DNA of 64,000 nt, from positions 62,001-126,000 of the forward strand of contig NZ_BSKJ01000007.1 of the NCBI RefSeq assembly GCF_030159595.1, read 5' to 3'. Within the stretch, counting starts at the first letter, position 1. Every line of letters starts with the position of its first letter. The DNA comes from Pseudomonas putida. Its GTDB lineage: Bacteria; Pseudomonadota; Gammaproteobacteria; Pseudomonadales; Pseudomonadaceae. A model generated the notes under the pieces. That model searched no databases, was not told the DNA's origin, and was given only the letters and a program-made list of their open reading frames with translations. The position numbers and the translations under genes are program-made. Of the stretch, positions 7,989 to 16,902 are shown in pieces.

Positions 7989-9158
7989 ATGAAAAAGCCA
8001 AACCCGCTGTTGGAAGACCTGAAGTCCATCCTGCCGACCATCGCTGCCAATGCCATGCGCGCAGAGCAGGACCGCAGTGTGCCAGCAGAGAACATCGCCT
8101 TGTTGAAAAGCATCGGCATGCACCGCGCCTTTTTGCCTAAACACTACGGCGGCATGGAAATCACCCTGCCGGAATTCGCCCAGTGCATCGCGTTGCTGGC
8201 CGGTGCCTGTGCCAGCACCGCCTGGGCCATGAGCCTGCTGTGCACCCACAGCCACCAGATGGCGATGTTCTCGCCCAAGCTGCAGCAGGAGGTGTGGGGC
8301 ACCGACCCGGATGCCACCGCCAGCAGCAGCATCGCGCCGTTCGGCCGCACCGAAGAGGTCGAGGGGGGTGTGTCGTTCAGCGGTGAGATGGGCTGGAGTT
8401 CCGGCTGCGACCACGCCGAGTGGGCGATTCTCGGCTTCCGTCGCAAGAATGCCGAAGGCAGCCAGGATTACTGCTTCGCCATCCTGCCACGCAGCGACTA
8501 TGAGATCCGTGATGACTGGTATGCCGTGGGCATGCGCGGTAGCGGCAGCAAGACCCTGATCGTGCGTGATGCCTTCGTGCCCGAGCACCGTATCCAGAAG
8601 GCCAAGGACATGATGGAGGGCAAGTCGGCGGGCTTTGGTTTGTACCCCGACAGCAAGATTTTCTTCGCCCCGTATCGCCCGTACTTCGCCAGCGGCTTCT
8701 CCACGGTCAGCCTGGGCGTTGCCGAGCGCATGCTGGAGGTGTTCCGCGAGAAAACCCGCAACCGCGTGCGGGCCTACACCGGTGCAGCGGTGGGCGCCGC
8801 GACCCCGGCGCTGATGCGCCTGGCCGAATCGACCCACCAGGTGGCTGCCGCCCGGGCATTGCTGGAAAAGAGCTGGGACGAGATTGCCGAGTACAGCGCC
8901 CGCCACGAATACCCGTCGCGTGGCACGTTGGCGTTCTGGCGTACCAACCAGGGCTACGCCGTGAAGATGTGCATTCAGGCCGTCGACCGCTTGATGGAAG
9001 CCGCCGGTGGTGGCGCCTGGTTCGAGAGCAACGAACTGCAGCGGCTGTTCCGCGATTCGCACATGACCGGTGCTCATGCCTACACCGACTACGACGTGTG
9101 TTCGCAAATCCTCGGCCGCGAGCTGATGGGCCTGGAGCCTGACCCGGCGATGGTCTGA
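7989..9158 (+). CDS. 4-hydroxyphenylacetate 3-hydroxylase, oxygenase component (C2 type)
   Basis: 389-residue flavin-dependent monooxygenase with the acyl-CoA dehydrogenase fold, matching the C2 oxygenase of the Acinetobacter baumannii two-component p-hydroxyphenylacetate hydroxylase rather than E. coli HpaB. It would use reduced flavin and O2 to hydroxylate 4-HPA to 3,4-dihydroxyphenylacetate. Visible family features include the N-terminal helical domain, the central beta-domain with MGWSSGCDHAEWAILGF, and the C-terminal four-helix region (VDRLMEAAGGGAWFESNELQRL...SHMTGAHAYTDYDV). It is followed 79 bp later by the flavin reductase partner. This supplies the step that feeds the hpa ring-cleavage genes nearby; no second hydroxylase is seen in the window. 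Confidence 0.82.
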   Translation: MKKPNPLLEDLKSILPTIAANAMRAEQDRSVPAENIALLKSIGMHRAFLPKHYGGMEITLPEFAQCIALLAGACASTAWAMSLLCTHSHQMAMFSPKLQQEVWGTDPDATASSSIAPFGRTEEVEGGVSFSGEMGWSSGCDHAEWAILGFRRKNAEGSQDYCFAILPRSDYEIRDDWYAVGMRGSGSKTLIVRDAFVPEHRIQKAKDMMEGKSAGFGLYPDSKIFFAPYRPYFASGFSTVSLGVAERMLEVFREKTRNRVRAYTGAAVGAATPALMRLAESTHQVAAARALLEKSWDEIAEYSARHEYPSRGTLAFWRTNQGYAVKMCIQAVDRLMEAAGGGAWFESNELQRLFRDSHMTGAHAYTDYDVCSQILGRELMGLEPDPAMV

Positions 9159-9237
9159 GACGCCACCTGTTTTCAACCATCCCCTACAAGCACAACAACA
9201 AACAGGGCAGCCTGCCAAGCCTGCCCGGGAGTCTTGC

Positions 9238-10167
9238 ATGTCCAACGAAACCTTCGATTCACGTGCCTTCCGCCGCGCCTTGGGCAACTTCGCCACCGGC
9301 GTGACCGTGGTGACTGCCGCTGGCCCCAGTGGCCGCAAGGTCGGCGTTACCGCCAACAGCTTCAACTCGGTATCGCTGGACCCGGCGCTGATCCTGTGGA
9401 GCATCGACAAGCGCTCGACCAGCCATGAAGTGTTCGAAGAGGCCTCGCACTTTGCCGTGAACATTCTGGCGGCTGACCAGATCGACCTGTCCAACAACTT
9501 CGCTCGCCCGAAGGAAGATCGCTTTGCCGGCATCGACTACGAAACGGGCGCAGGAGGTGCGCCGTTGTTCGCCGATTGCGCGGCGCGCTTCGCGTGTGAA
9601 AAGTACCAGCAGCTGGACGGTGGCGATCATTGGATTTTGGTGGGCAAGGTGGTGGCCTTCGATGATTTCGGCCGTTCGCCACTGCTGTATCACCAGGGTG
9701 CCTATTCCATGGTGCTGCCGCATACCCGCATGACCCAACGCGCAGAGGGGCAGGCACCGAGCAGCCACTTCCAGGGCCGACTGCAGCACAACCTGTACTA
9801 CCTGATGACCCAGGCGTTGCGCGCCTACCAGGCTGACTACCAGCCACGCCAGTTGTGCACCGGCCTGCGCACCAGCGAGGCACGCATGCTGATGGTGCTG
9901 GAGAACGATGCGGGCCTGAGCCTGAACGACCTGCAACGGGAAGTGGCAATGCCGGCACGGGAAATCGAGGAAGCGGTTGCCAACCTCAAGCGCAAAGGGC
10001 TGATTGCCGATGACGAGGGCCGCGTGCGGTTGTCGGTGAAGGGCGTGGATGAGACGGAGGCGTTGTGGACCATTGCCCGGGAACAGCAGGACAAGGTGTT
10101 CGGGCAGTTCAGTGAAGAGCAGTTGGATACTTTCAAGACCGTGCTCAAGGCGTTAATCAATATCTGA
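9238..10167 (+). CDS. 4-HPA 3-hydroxylase, flavin reductase component (C1 type) with MarR-like C-domain
   Basis: 309 residues in two domains. Residues 1 to ~165 form a flavin reductase (FMN-binding split barrel; FRRALGNFATGVTVVT at the N-terminus, VGVTANSFNSVSLDPALILW). Residues ~185-309 form a MarR-like winged-helix domain (LRTSEARMLMVLE...MPAREIEEAVANLKRKGLI). In the A. baumannii C1 reductase (about 315 residues) the equivalent C-terminal domain binds 4-HPA and stimulates flavin reduction, so it is an allosteric module, not a transcription factor. A good Shine-Dalgarno (GGGAG) precedes the ATG at 9238. Supplies reduced flavin to the upstream oxygenase. Confidence 0.85.
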   Translation: MSNETFDSRAFRRALGNFATGVTVVTAAGPSGRKVGVTANSFNSVSLDPALILWSIDKRSTSHEVFEEASHFAVNILAADQIDLSNNFARPKEDRFAGIDYETGAGGAPLFADCAARFACEKYQQLDGGDHWILVGKVVAFDDFGRSPLLYHQGAYSMVLPHTRMTQRAEGQAPSSHFQGRLQHNLYYLMTQALRAYQADYQPRQLCTGLRTSEARMLMVLENDAGLSLNDLQREVAMPAREIEEAVANLKRKGLIADDEGRVRLSVKGVDETEALWTIAREQQDKVFGQFSEEQLDTFKTVLKALINI

Positions 10168-10178
10168 AGCTGAAAGCT

Positions 10179-10197
10179 GGGGCCGCAAAGCGGCCCC
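10179..10197. terminator. GC hairpin between convergent hydroxylase and hpaI genes
   Basis: GGGGCCGC-AAA-GCGGCCCC is a perfect 8-bp stem with a 3-nt loop, sitting between the convergent stop codons (10167 and 10206). There is no long T-run, so it may act as a weak bidirectional terminator or a transcript-end stabiliser. Confidence 0.55.
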
Positions 10198-10205
10198 CAA
10201 GTGCC

Positions 10206-11009
10206 TCAGTAGACACTCCCTCCGGGACTGCCAACCACTGGGGTACCCTTGAACTTCCCCGCCAGCTCGCGCAACCCGCGCATCAGCACCGTGGTATCCA
10301 CCCCCACTGCCACGAACGCCGCGCCCAGCTCGATGTAACGCCGCGCCAGCTTCTCGTCGGCACTTAGAATGCCTGCAGCCTTGCCCGCCTTACCGATGCG
10401 CACGATCGCGTCTTCGATCGCGGTCTGCACGTCCGGGTGCCCGGGGTTGCCCCGATGTCCCATGGCCGCACTCAGGTCCGCAGGCCCGATAAACACGCCA
10501 TCCACACCCTCAACCGCAACGATTTCGTCCAGGTTGGCCAGGCCTTCCTTGTTCTCGATCTGCACCAGCAGGCACATCTGTTCATCGGCGTGGTCCAGGT
10601 AACCGGGGAGGGTGTTCCAGCGCGAAGCCCGCGCCAGCGCACTACCCACCCCGCGAATGCCGTTGGGCGGGTAATGCATGGCCTTCACCAGTTGCTGCGC
10701 CTGCTCAGCACTTTCCACCATCGGCACCAGCAACGTCTGCGCGCCGATATCCAGCACCTGTTTGATCAGTGCGGTATCGCCGATCACCGGGCGGATCACC
10801 GCCTGGCTCGGGTAGGGCGCCACGGCCTGCAACTGCGCGAGCATGCCGCGCAAGTCGTTGGGCGCGTGTTCGCCGTCGATCAGCAGCCAGTCGAAACCGG
10901 CATTGGCGGCCAGCTCAGCGCAGTAGGCATCGGCCAGGCCGAGCCACAGGCCGATCTGCGGCTCACCGCTGCGCAGGCGTTGCTTGAAGTGATTGATGGG
11001 CAGGTCCAT
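10206..11009 (-). CDS. hpaI: 4-hydroxy-2-oxoheptane-1,7-dioate aldolase
   Basis: 267-residue class II (metal-dependent) aldolase of the HpcH/HpaI family. It cleaves 4-hydroxy-2-oxoheptanedioate to pyruvate and succinate semialdehyde, the last dedicated step of homoprotocatechuate catabolism. Family motifs are clear: RSGEPQIGLWLGLADAY at the N-terminus, LIDGEHAPND with the catalytic histidine, LLVPMVESAEQA, and LLVQIENKEGL...GVDGVFIGPADLS with metal and phosphate-like contacts. Start at 11009 has a GAGGA ribosome site. It is the last gene of the minus-strand hpa operon, 10 bp after hpaH. Confidence 0.92.
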   Translation of the reverse strand: MDLPINHFKQRLRSGEPQIGLWLGLADAYCAELAANAGFDWLLIDGEHAPNDLRGMLAQLQAVAPYPSQAVIRPVIGDTALIKQVLDIGAQTLLVPMVESAEQAQQLVKAMHYPPNGIRGVGSALARASRWNTLPGYLDHADEQMCLLVQIENKEGLANLDEIVAVEGVDGVFIGPADLSAAMGHRGNPGHPDVQTAIEDAIVRIGKAGKAAGILSADEKLARRYIELGAAFVAVGVDTTVLMRGLRELAGKFKGTPVVGSPGGSVY

Positions 11010-11019
11010 GGGCAGGTCC

Positions 11020-11823
11020 TCAAACGAAGCGGCAGGCGATGGCGCCGAGCATGTCGTAGTCGACGTGGAAGGTGTCACCAGGGCGCGCAGCGACCGGGCG
11101 GGTGAACGAGCCGCCCAGGATGATCTGGCCGGGTTGCAGGGTGACGTCGTACGCGGCCAGTTTGTTGGCCAGCCAGGCAACGCCTTTGGCGGGGTGATTG
11201 AGCACGGCGGCACTTACACCAGACTCCTCGATCACGCCATTGCGGTACAGCACGGCCGGCACCTTGCGCAGGTCAATTTCGGTGGGGCGTACGGCGCGGC
11301 CACCCATGACCACGCCCGCGTTGGCCGCGTTGTCGGAAATGGTGTCGAACACTTTGCGGGTGGCCTGGGTGTGCGGGTCGACCTGCTGAATGCGCGCGTC
11401 GATGATTTCCAGGGCAGGGATCACCCACTCGGTGGCGTCCAGCACGTCGAACACAGTGACGTTGGGGCCCTTCAGTGGCTTGCCGAGGATGAACGCCAAC
11501 TCCACTTCAACGCGCGGCACGATGAAGCGCTCGAAGGGGATGTCGCTGCCTTCCTCGAACAGCATGTCGTCGAGCAAGGCGCCGTAATCGGGCTCGGTGA
11601 TGTTCGACGACACCTGCATGGCGCGCGAGGTCAGGCCGATCTTGTGGCCCACCAGCTTGCGGCCGGCGGCGATCTTTTTCGCCACCCAGGCACGCTGGAT
11701 GGCGTAGGCATCTTCAAGGGTGATGGCGGGCTGCTCCAGCGAGAACTGGCGCACTTGCTCGCGGCTGCGTTCGGCCTGGTCGAGGCGTTCGGCGGCTTGC
11801 TGGATGAAAGCGTTGTCTAGCAT
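11020..11823 (-). CDS. hpaH: 2-oxo-hept-4-ene-1,7-dioate hydratase
   Basis: 267-residue member of the fumarylacetoacetate hydrolase-like/hydratase family (as HpaH/HpcG and MhpD). It hydrates 2-oxohept-4-enedioate to 4-hydroxy-2-oxoheptanedioate. The metal-site residues lie in VPRVEVELAFILGKPL; other family blocks are GHKIGLTSRAMQ and the C-terminal GDTFHVDYDMLGAI. It ends 10 bp before hpaI and begins 17 bp after the transporter hpaX, in one transcription unit. Confidence 0.92.
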   Translation of the reverse strand: MLDNAFIQQAAERLDQAERSREQVRQFSLEQPAITLEDAYAIQRAWVAKKIAAGRKLVGHKIGLTSRAMQVSSNITEPDYGALLDDMLFEEGSDIPFERFIVPRVEVELAFILGKPLKGPNVTVFDVLDATEWVIPALEIIDARIQQVDPHTQATRKVFDTISDNAANAGVVMGGRAVRPTEIDLRKVPAVLYRNGVIEESGVSAAVLNHPAKGVAWLANKLAAYDVTLQPGQIILGGSFTRPVAARPGDTFHVDYDMLGAIACRFV

Positions 11824-11840
11824 GGGGGAAGTCTCTTGAT

Positions 11841-13148
11841 TCAAGGGTTGACGATGGCAGCCCGGGTGCGCAGCACCAGCAGGCCACCCAGGGCGATGAA
11901 CACGGCAAGTACATAGAGCGCCAGGCTGGCGCTGTGGGTGGTGTCGCGCACCCAGCCGATGAAGTAGGGCGTGAAGAACGAGGCGATGCTGCCCAGCGAG
12001 CTGATCAGGGCAATGCCGGCGGCCTGGGTGCGTGAATTGAGGAACGCTGGCGGCAGTTGCCAGAACATCGGCAGTGCCGCGCTGGCGCCCATGCCGGCCA
12101 GTACCAGACCGGCCATTACCGGCAGCGCTTGTTCCGGGGCAATGGCAGCAATGGCGATGCCGGCGGCGGCCATCAGCAGCGGTACGCACAGGTGCCAGCG
12201 GCGCTCGCGCAGGCGGTCGCTGGAACGGCCGCAAGCCAGCATGAACACGCAACCGGCCAGGTACGGCACAGCGCTGAGCAGACCGACACTGGCGTCGCTG
12301 CCCACCCCGGCGCTGTGAATCAGGCTGGGCATCCAGAACGCCAGGGTGTTGACCGCCAGCATCACCGCGCCATACACCGCCACCAGTAGCCACAGTGCCC
12401 GGCTGGCGAAAATGGCGCTGAACGAAGTGACCGGCTTGCGCTGCTCTTCCTCGCCAAACTGAGCGCGCAACGTGGCTTTCTGCTGGTCGTCCAGCCAGCG
12501 CACCTTTTCGAAATGCTCCGGCAGCACGGCCAGCACCACCAGGCCCAGCACCACCACTGGCGCGCCTTCAAGCAGGAACATCCATTGCCAGCCACGCAGC
12601 CCGGCGGTGTCGTGCATGAAGGCCAGGATGGCCCCGGACACCGGCCCGCCAACCACCCCGGCCAACGGCACGGCAATGGCGAACAGCGCGGTGACCTGGG
12701 CACGGCGCCCGGCCGGGTACCAGCGGTTGAGGTACACCAGAATGCCCGGGAAGAACCCGGCCTCGGCCGCGCCCAATGCAAAGCGCAGCAGGTAGAACGC
12801 GCTGCTGCTTTCAATCAGCAGCATGCTGGTGGACAACAGCCCCCACACCACCATCAGGCAGGCGATCCAGCGGCGCGGGCCGACGCGGTCCAGCATCAGG
12901 TTGCTGGGCACGCCGAACAGCGCATAGGCAATGAAGAACAGCCCGGCGCCCAGGCCATAGACCGTGTCGGACAAGTGCAGGTCCTGGCTCATCTGCATCT
13001 TGGCGAAGCCGATGTTGATGCGGTCCAGGTGGGCGAACAGGTAGCACACCAGCAGCAACGGCATCAGCCGCCAGGTGACTGCCCGATGGGTACTGTCGGC
13101 CCGTTCAACGTGCGCCTCGCGTGGCGAGGCTTGTTCGAGTGTGCTCAT
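11841..13148 (-). CDS. hpaX: 4-hydroxyphenylacetate permease (MFS, ACS family)
   Basis: 435-residue major facilitator with 12 predicted TM segments, of the anion:cation symporter group that includes E. coli HpaX. The TM1-2 region (LVCYLFAHLDRINIGFAKMQM) and the loop 2-3 signature (LFGVPSNLMLDRVGPRRWI) are typical of the ACS family. It would import 4-HPA or related acids. Within the hpa operon between hpaF and hpaH. Not to be confused with the APC permease at 1726, which is likely the amine importer. Confidence 0.85.
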   Translation of the reverse strand: MSTLEQASPREAHVERADSTHRAVTWRLMPLLLVCYLFAHLDRINIGFAKMQMSQDLHLSDTVYGLGAGLFFIAYALFGVPSNLMLDRVGPRRWIACLMVVWGLLSTSMLLIESSSAFYLLRFALGAAEAGFFPGILVYLNRWYPAGRRAQVTALFAIAVPLAGVVGGPVSGAILAFMHDTAGLRGWQWMFLLEGAPVVVLGLVVLAVLPEHFEKVRWLDDQQKATLRAQFGEEEQRKPVTSFSAIFASRALWLLVAVYGAVMLAVNTLAFWMPSLIHSAGVGSDASVGLLSAVPYLAGCVFMLACGRSSDRLRERRWHLCVPLLMAAAGIAIAAIAPEQALPVMAGLVLAGMGASAALPMFWQLPPAFLNSRTQAAGIALISSLGSIASFFTPYFIGWVRDTTHSASLALYVLAVFIALGGLLVLRTRAAIVNP

Positions 13149-13203
13149 GTTTTTGTACTTGTTCTGTAATGAGTCAGGGAGGGCGTGGTTTTGAACCGCC
13201 GCG

Positions 13204-13608
13204 CTAGCGGTTGAACAGCGGGTGCAAGGTGCTGTGCTTGGCGTCGTAGACCTGGGCGGTGCTGTGGTCTATCTGCACGGTGATGCCGATCGGGCGTTGT
13301 TGCAGCAGCGGGTCCAGGCGGGCTTTCAACACTGCCAGCAAGCTGTCGCCCACTGTTTTGTGCACCTCGGCGCTGCGGCCGGTAGCCATGCGCAGGTTGG
13401 CATACAGGAAGCCGTATTCGCCTTTGCCGTCGGCCACCGCGCAATGGGCGGCGGGGTAAGCCAGCACGCGGGTACCGCCAGTGGGGAATACGGCTTTGCC
13501 TTCGGCATCGCGCTGTTCAAGCATGGTGTCGGCCAGGGCGCGGCACAGGCCGGGGATGTCAGCGTCGGTTTCCAGGTCGGGGGTGTAGAGCAGAACCAGG
13601 TGTGGCAT
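13204..13608 (-). CDS. hpaF: 5-carboxymethyl-2-hydroxymuconate delta-isomerase
   Basis: 134-residue CHMI of the tautomerase superfamily. After removal of Met1 the mature chain starts with Pro (MPHLVLLY), the catalytic general base. It isomerises 5-carboxymethyl-2-hydroxymuconate to the 2-oxo form. E. coli HpcD is about 126 residues. Within the hpa operon downstream of hpaD (63 bp gap) and upstream of hpaX (55 bp gap). Confidence 0.9.
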   Translation of the reverse strand: MPHLVLLYTPDLETDADIPGLCRALADTMLEQRDAEGKAVFPTGGTRVLAYPAAHCAVADGKGEYGFLYANLRMATGRSAEVHKTVGDSLLAVLKARLDPLLQQRPIGITVQIDHSTAQVYDAKHSTLHPLFNR

Positions 13609-13671
13609 GGGAGCCTCCTCGGTAAGGCGCGACTGGCCATCTGTGCCGGCAGCCAGCCGCAGGCAGGTGGG

Positions 13672-14595
13672 TTACAGGCGGCTGGTGGACACCACGGCGG
13701 CCGGGTTGGCGGCCTGGGCAGCGGGGATGGCGCCGCCGTCCTGCGGGGTGACCGGGAAGATCGCGTTGATCTGGCCTGTGCCGGAAGAGCCGAAGTAGGG
13801 CGTGACCACTTCGGCCTTGCCGTCGTAATCGGACCAGCCCAGCGCACCCAGCAGCATCGCCGTGTCGTGCATGAAACCTTCGCCGTGGCCTTTGGCGGCG
13901 TACTCCGGCAGCATCCCGCAGAACGCTTCCCACTCACCGTCCTGCCACATTTGCACCACACGGTGGTCGAGGGTTTCGAGAAACGGGCTCCACACCTTGG
14001 TGGCGAAGTCCGGCGCCTGGCCGTTCTGCGCAAAACGGTGCGACAGCGAGCCGCTGGCCAGGAACGCCACGGTGCCGTCGTAATGGTCTTCTACCGCCTT
14101 GCGCATGGCCCAGCCCAGGCGGGCGCTGTCGGCCAGGTAGTGCGAGGTGCACAGTGCCGAGACCGAGACCACCTTGAAGTGCTGGTCCTGGTTCATGTAG
14201 CGCATCGGCACCAGGGTGCCGTACTCCGGGGCCAGGGTAGTGGCGTGATGGGCCATGGTCTCGACGTTGAAGCGGTTGCATTCCTCGGCCAGCAGCTTGC
14301 CCAGTTCGGGGTTGCCGGGGAAGGCGTAAGGCATGTTGCTGATGAAGTGCGGCAGTTCGTTGCTGGTGTACACGCCTTCGAAGTGCGGGCCGCACAGCAC
14401 ATGGTAGTTGGCGTTGACCAGCCAATGGGTGTCGAACACGACGATGGTGTCCACGCCCAGCTCGCGGCAGCGGCGGCTGATTTCGTAGTGCCCGTCGATG
14501 GCCGTCTGGCGAAAGCCCTGGCGTGGGCCTGGCAGTTCGGACATGTACATGGACGGTACATGGGTAATCTTGGCAGTGAGAGCGAGTTTGCCCAT
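13672..14595 (-). CDS. hpaD: 3,4-dihydroxyphenylacetate 2,3-dioxygenase
   Basis: 307-residue class III (LigB-like) extradiol ring-cleavage dioxygenase. It opens homoprotocatechuate between C2 and C3 to 5-carboxymethyl-2-hydroxymuconate semialdehyde, using Fe(II) or Mn(II). Ligand-type histidines are visible in MAHHATTLAPEYGTLVP and near the N-terminus (ITHVPSMYMSE, DTHWLVN); a SGSLSHRF segment carries another conserved histidine. It differs from the vicinal-oxygen-chelate HPCD of Arthrobacter/Brevibacterium. Located between hpaE and hpaF in the operon. Confidence 0.92.
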   Translation of the reverse strand: MGKLALTAKITHVPSMYMSELPGPRQGFRQTAIDGHYEISRRCRELGVDTIVVFDTHWLVNANYHVLCGPHFEGVYTSNELPHFISNMPYAFPGNPELGKLLAEECNRFNVETMAHHATTLAPEYGTLVPMRYMNQDQHFKVVSVSALCTSHYLADSARLGWAMRKAVEDHYDGTVAFLASGSLSHRFAQNGQAPDFATKVWSPFLETLDHRVVQMWQDGEWEAFCGMLPEYAAKGHGEGFMHDTAMLLGALGWSDYDGKAEVVTPYFGSSGTGQINAIFPVTPQDGGAIPAAQAANPAAVVSTSRL

Positions 14596-14661
14596 GGAAA
14601 GCTCCTTGTTCTTGTGAGACCAAGAGGTTGGCGCGCAGGCGCCAACCCGTTGGCAAATGGG

Positions 14662-16131
14662 TCACACGCCCCAGCGAGGGATGTGGTGGCTACCCATCGA
14701 AATACACACGTTCTTGATTTCTGCAAAGACCTCGAAGCTGTACTGGCCACCTTCGCGCCCGGTACCGGAGCCTTTCACCCCGCCGAACGGCTGGCGCAGG
14801 TCGCGCACGTTCTGGCTGTTGATGAACACCATGCCCGCCTCGATGCCACGCGCCAGGCGGTGAGCCTTGCCGATGTCCTGGGTCCAGATGTACGAGGCCA
14901 GGCCGTACTCGGTGTCGTTGGCCAGTTGCAGCGCTTCGGCCTCGTCCTTGAACGGGATCAGGCACACCACCGGGCCGAAGATCTCTTCCTGGGCAATGCG
15001 CATCTTGTTGTTCACATCAGCGAACACGGTGGGCTGAATGAATTGGCCCTTCGCAAGGTGAGCCGGCAGGTTGGCCGGGCGCTCCAGGCCACCGGCGACC
15101 AAGCGTGCACCTTCTTCGATGCCGATGCGGATATAGCCGGTGACCTTGTCGTAGTGCTGCTGGGTAATCATCGAGCCGACCTGGGTTTTCGGGTCGGTCG
15201 GGTCTCCCACGATCAGGCGCTTGGCGCGGGCAGCGAACTCGGCAACGAACTGCGGGTACACGCTTTCCTGGATGAAGATGCGGCTGCCAGCGGTGCAGCG
15301 CTCGCCGTTCAGCGAGAAGATGGTGAACAGCGCGGCGTCCAGTGCGCGTTCCAGGTCGGCGTCTTCGAAAATCAGCACCGGCGACTTGCCGCCCAGTTCC
15401 ATCGAGTACTTTTTAAGGCCCGCGGTCTGCATGATCTTCTTACCGGTGGCGGTGCCGCCGGTGAAGGAAATGGCGCGCACATCCGGGTGGCGCACCAGTG
15501 CATCGCCAGCGGTAGCGCCGTAGCCCTGGATCACGTTCAGCACGCCATTGGGGATGCCGGCTTCAACCGCCAGGCGGCCCAGTTCGTTGGCGGTGAGTGG
15601 CGACAGCTCGCTCATCTTCAACACGGCAGTGTTGCCCAAGGCCAGGCACGGCGCGGTCTTCCAGGTGGCGGTCATGAACGGTACGTTCCACGGGCTCACC
15701 AGGCCACACACACCTACCGGCTGGTAGAGGGTGTAGTTGAGCATCTGGTCGTCGACCGGGTAGGTGTGGCCGTCCATGCGCGTGCACACTTCGGCAAAGA
15801 AGTCGAAGTTGTGCGAGGCACGCGGGATCAGCACGTTCTTGGTCTGGTGGATCGGCAGGCCGGTGTCGAGGGTTTCCAGCTCGGCCAGTTTCGGCACGTT
15901 CTGCTCGATCAGCTCACCCAGCTTGCGCATCAGCCGGGCACGTTCCTTGGCCGGGGTGTTGGCCCACTTGGGGAAGGCTTCCTTGGCAGCAGCCACGGCC
16001 TGGGCCACTTCTTCGGCACCGCCGCTGGCGACTTCGCAAATGGCATCACCGGTGGCCGGGTTGTAGTTGACGAAGGTGTCTTTGCTCTCGACCTCACGGC
16101 CGTTGATCCAGTGCTTGATCATGCTGCTCAT
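14662..16131 (-). CDS. hpaE: 5-carboxymethyl-2-hydroxymuconate semialdehyde dehydrogenase
   Basis: 489-residue NAD+-dependent aldehyde dehydrogenase. Oxidises the ring-cleavage semialdehyde made by HpaD to 5-carboxymethyl-2-hydroxymuconate. ALDH motifs: SPWNVPFM, ISFTGGTATGKKI, MELGGKSPVLIFEDAD (general-base Glu) and NGERCTAGSRIFIQ (catalytic Cys), then the C-terminal PFGGVKGSGTGREGG. Its ATG (16131) overlaps the hpaG2 stop by 4 nt, implying translational coupling. Confidence 0.93.
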   Translation of the reverse strand: MSSMIKHWINGREVESKDTFVNYNPATGDAICEVASGGAEEVAQAVAAAKEAFPKWANTPAKERARLMRKLGELIEQNVPKLAELETLDTGLPIHQTKNVLIPRASHNFDFFAEVCTRMDGHTYPVDDQMLNYTLYQPVGVCGLVSPWNVPFMTATWKTAPCLALGNTAVLKMSELSPLTANELGRLAVEAGIPNGVLNVIQGYGATAGDALVRHPDVRAISFTGGTATGKKIMQTAGLKKYSMELGGKSPVLIFEDADLERALDAALFTIFSLNGERCTAGSRIFIQESVYPQFVAEFAARAKRLIVGDPTDPKTQVGSMITQQHYDKVTGYIRIGIEEGARLVAGGLERPANLPAHLAKGQFIQPTVFADVNNKMRIAQEEIFGPVVCLIPFKDEAEALQLANDTEYGLASYIWTQDIGKAHRLARGIEAGMVFINSQNVRDLRQPFGGVKGSGTGREGGQYSFEVFAEIKNVCISMGSHHIPRWGV

Positions 16132-16892
16132 GCCTTGTTGTTCTTGAAGAAGTCAGCTTCGCTGACGATACGGTTGACCAGGCGACCGACGCCTTCCACT
16201 TCGACCACCACTTCATCGCCCGGCACCACGTCGGCCAAGCCTTCCGGGGTGCCGGTGGCGATCATGTCGCCCGGTTGCAGGGTCATGAAGCTGGAGAAGT
16301 ATTCGATGAGGTGCGGGATGTCGAAGATCATGTCCGCGGTGGTGCCTTCCTGCTTCAGCTCACCGTTGATCCAGGTGCGCAGCTTCAGGTTGCTGACGTC
16401 CGGCACATCGGCCGCATCGACGATCCATGGGCCGACAGGGGTGGTGGCATCGCGGTTCTTCACTCGCAGGTTGGGGCGGTAGTAGTTTTCCAGGTAGTCG
16501 CGGATGGCGTAGTCGTTGCACACGGTGTAGCCGGCTACATAGTCCAGGGCGTTTTCGCGCTTGACGTTCTTTGCCGGCTTGCCAATGACCGCGACCAGCT
16601 CGCACTCGTAGTGCATGTATTCGACGTTGTCCGGGCGCCAGGTGACCTGGTTGTGGCCGGTATAGGTGCCTGGCGACTTGATGAAGGCCAGGGGTTCGGT
16701 GGGCGGCGCGAAGGCGAGCTCCCTGGCGTGGTCGGCGTAGTTCAGGCCCAGGGCGAACATGCTGCCGGTGGCAGGTGGCAGCCAGGTGACCTGGTCTTGG
16801 TGGACCAGGCGACCGTCGGCCAGGCGCAGGTGATTGTCTTCGACGGTGACAGCGTGGACCTGGCCGTCGAACTGGATACGGGCGTGTTTCAC
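16128..16892 (-). CDS. hpaG2: HpaG2: 2-hydroxyhepta-2,4-diene-1,7-dioate isomerase/decarboxylase subunit
   Basis: 254-residue FAH-superfamily protein corresponding to the C-terminal half of E. coli HpaG/HpcE. It decarboxylates/isomerises 5-oxopent-3-ene-1,2,5-tricarboxylate to 2-oxohept-enedioate together with HpaG1. The metal-binding E-x-E is present (MHYECELVAVIG), followed by YTVCNDYAIRDYLENYY and the glycine-rich GDMIATGTPEGLAD. It overlaps hpaE by 4 nt and follows hpaG1 by 10 bp. In Pseudomonas the enterobacterial fused gene is split in two, as here. Confidence 0.9.
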   Translation of the reverse strand: MKHARIQFDGQVHAVTVEDNHLRLADGRLVHQDQVTWLPPATGSMFALGLNYADHARELAFAPPTEPLAFIKSPGTYTGHNQVTWRPDNVEYMHYECELVAVIGKPAKNVKRENALDYVAGYTVCNDYAIRDYLENYYRPNLRVKNRDATTPVGPWIVDAADVPDVSNLKLRTWINGELKQEGTTADMIFDIPHLIEYFSSFMTLQPGDMIATGTPEGLADVVPGDEVVVEVEGVGRLVNRIVSEADFFKNNKA

Positions 16893-16902
16893 AGGTAATT
16901 CC

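Noticed and set aside
13222..16482. A 1086-codon open frame on the plus strand, antisense to hpaF, hpaD, hpaE and hpaG2
   Set aside because: It is the complement of clearly functional genes in high-GC DNA, has no recognisable protein family and spans several real gene boundaries.
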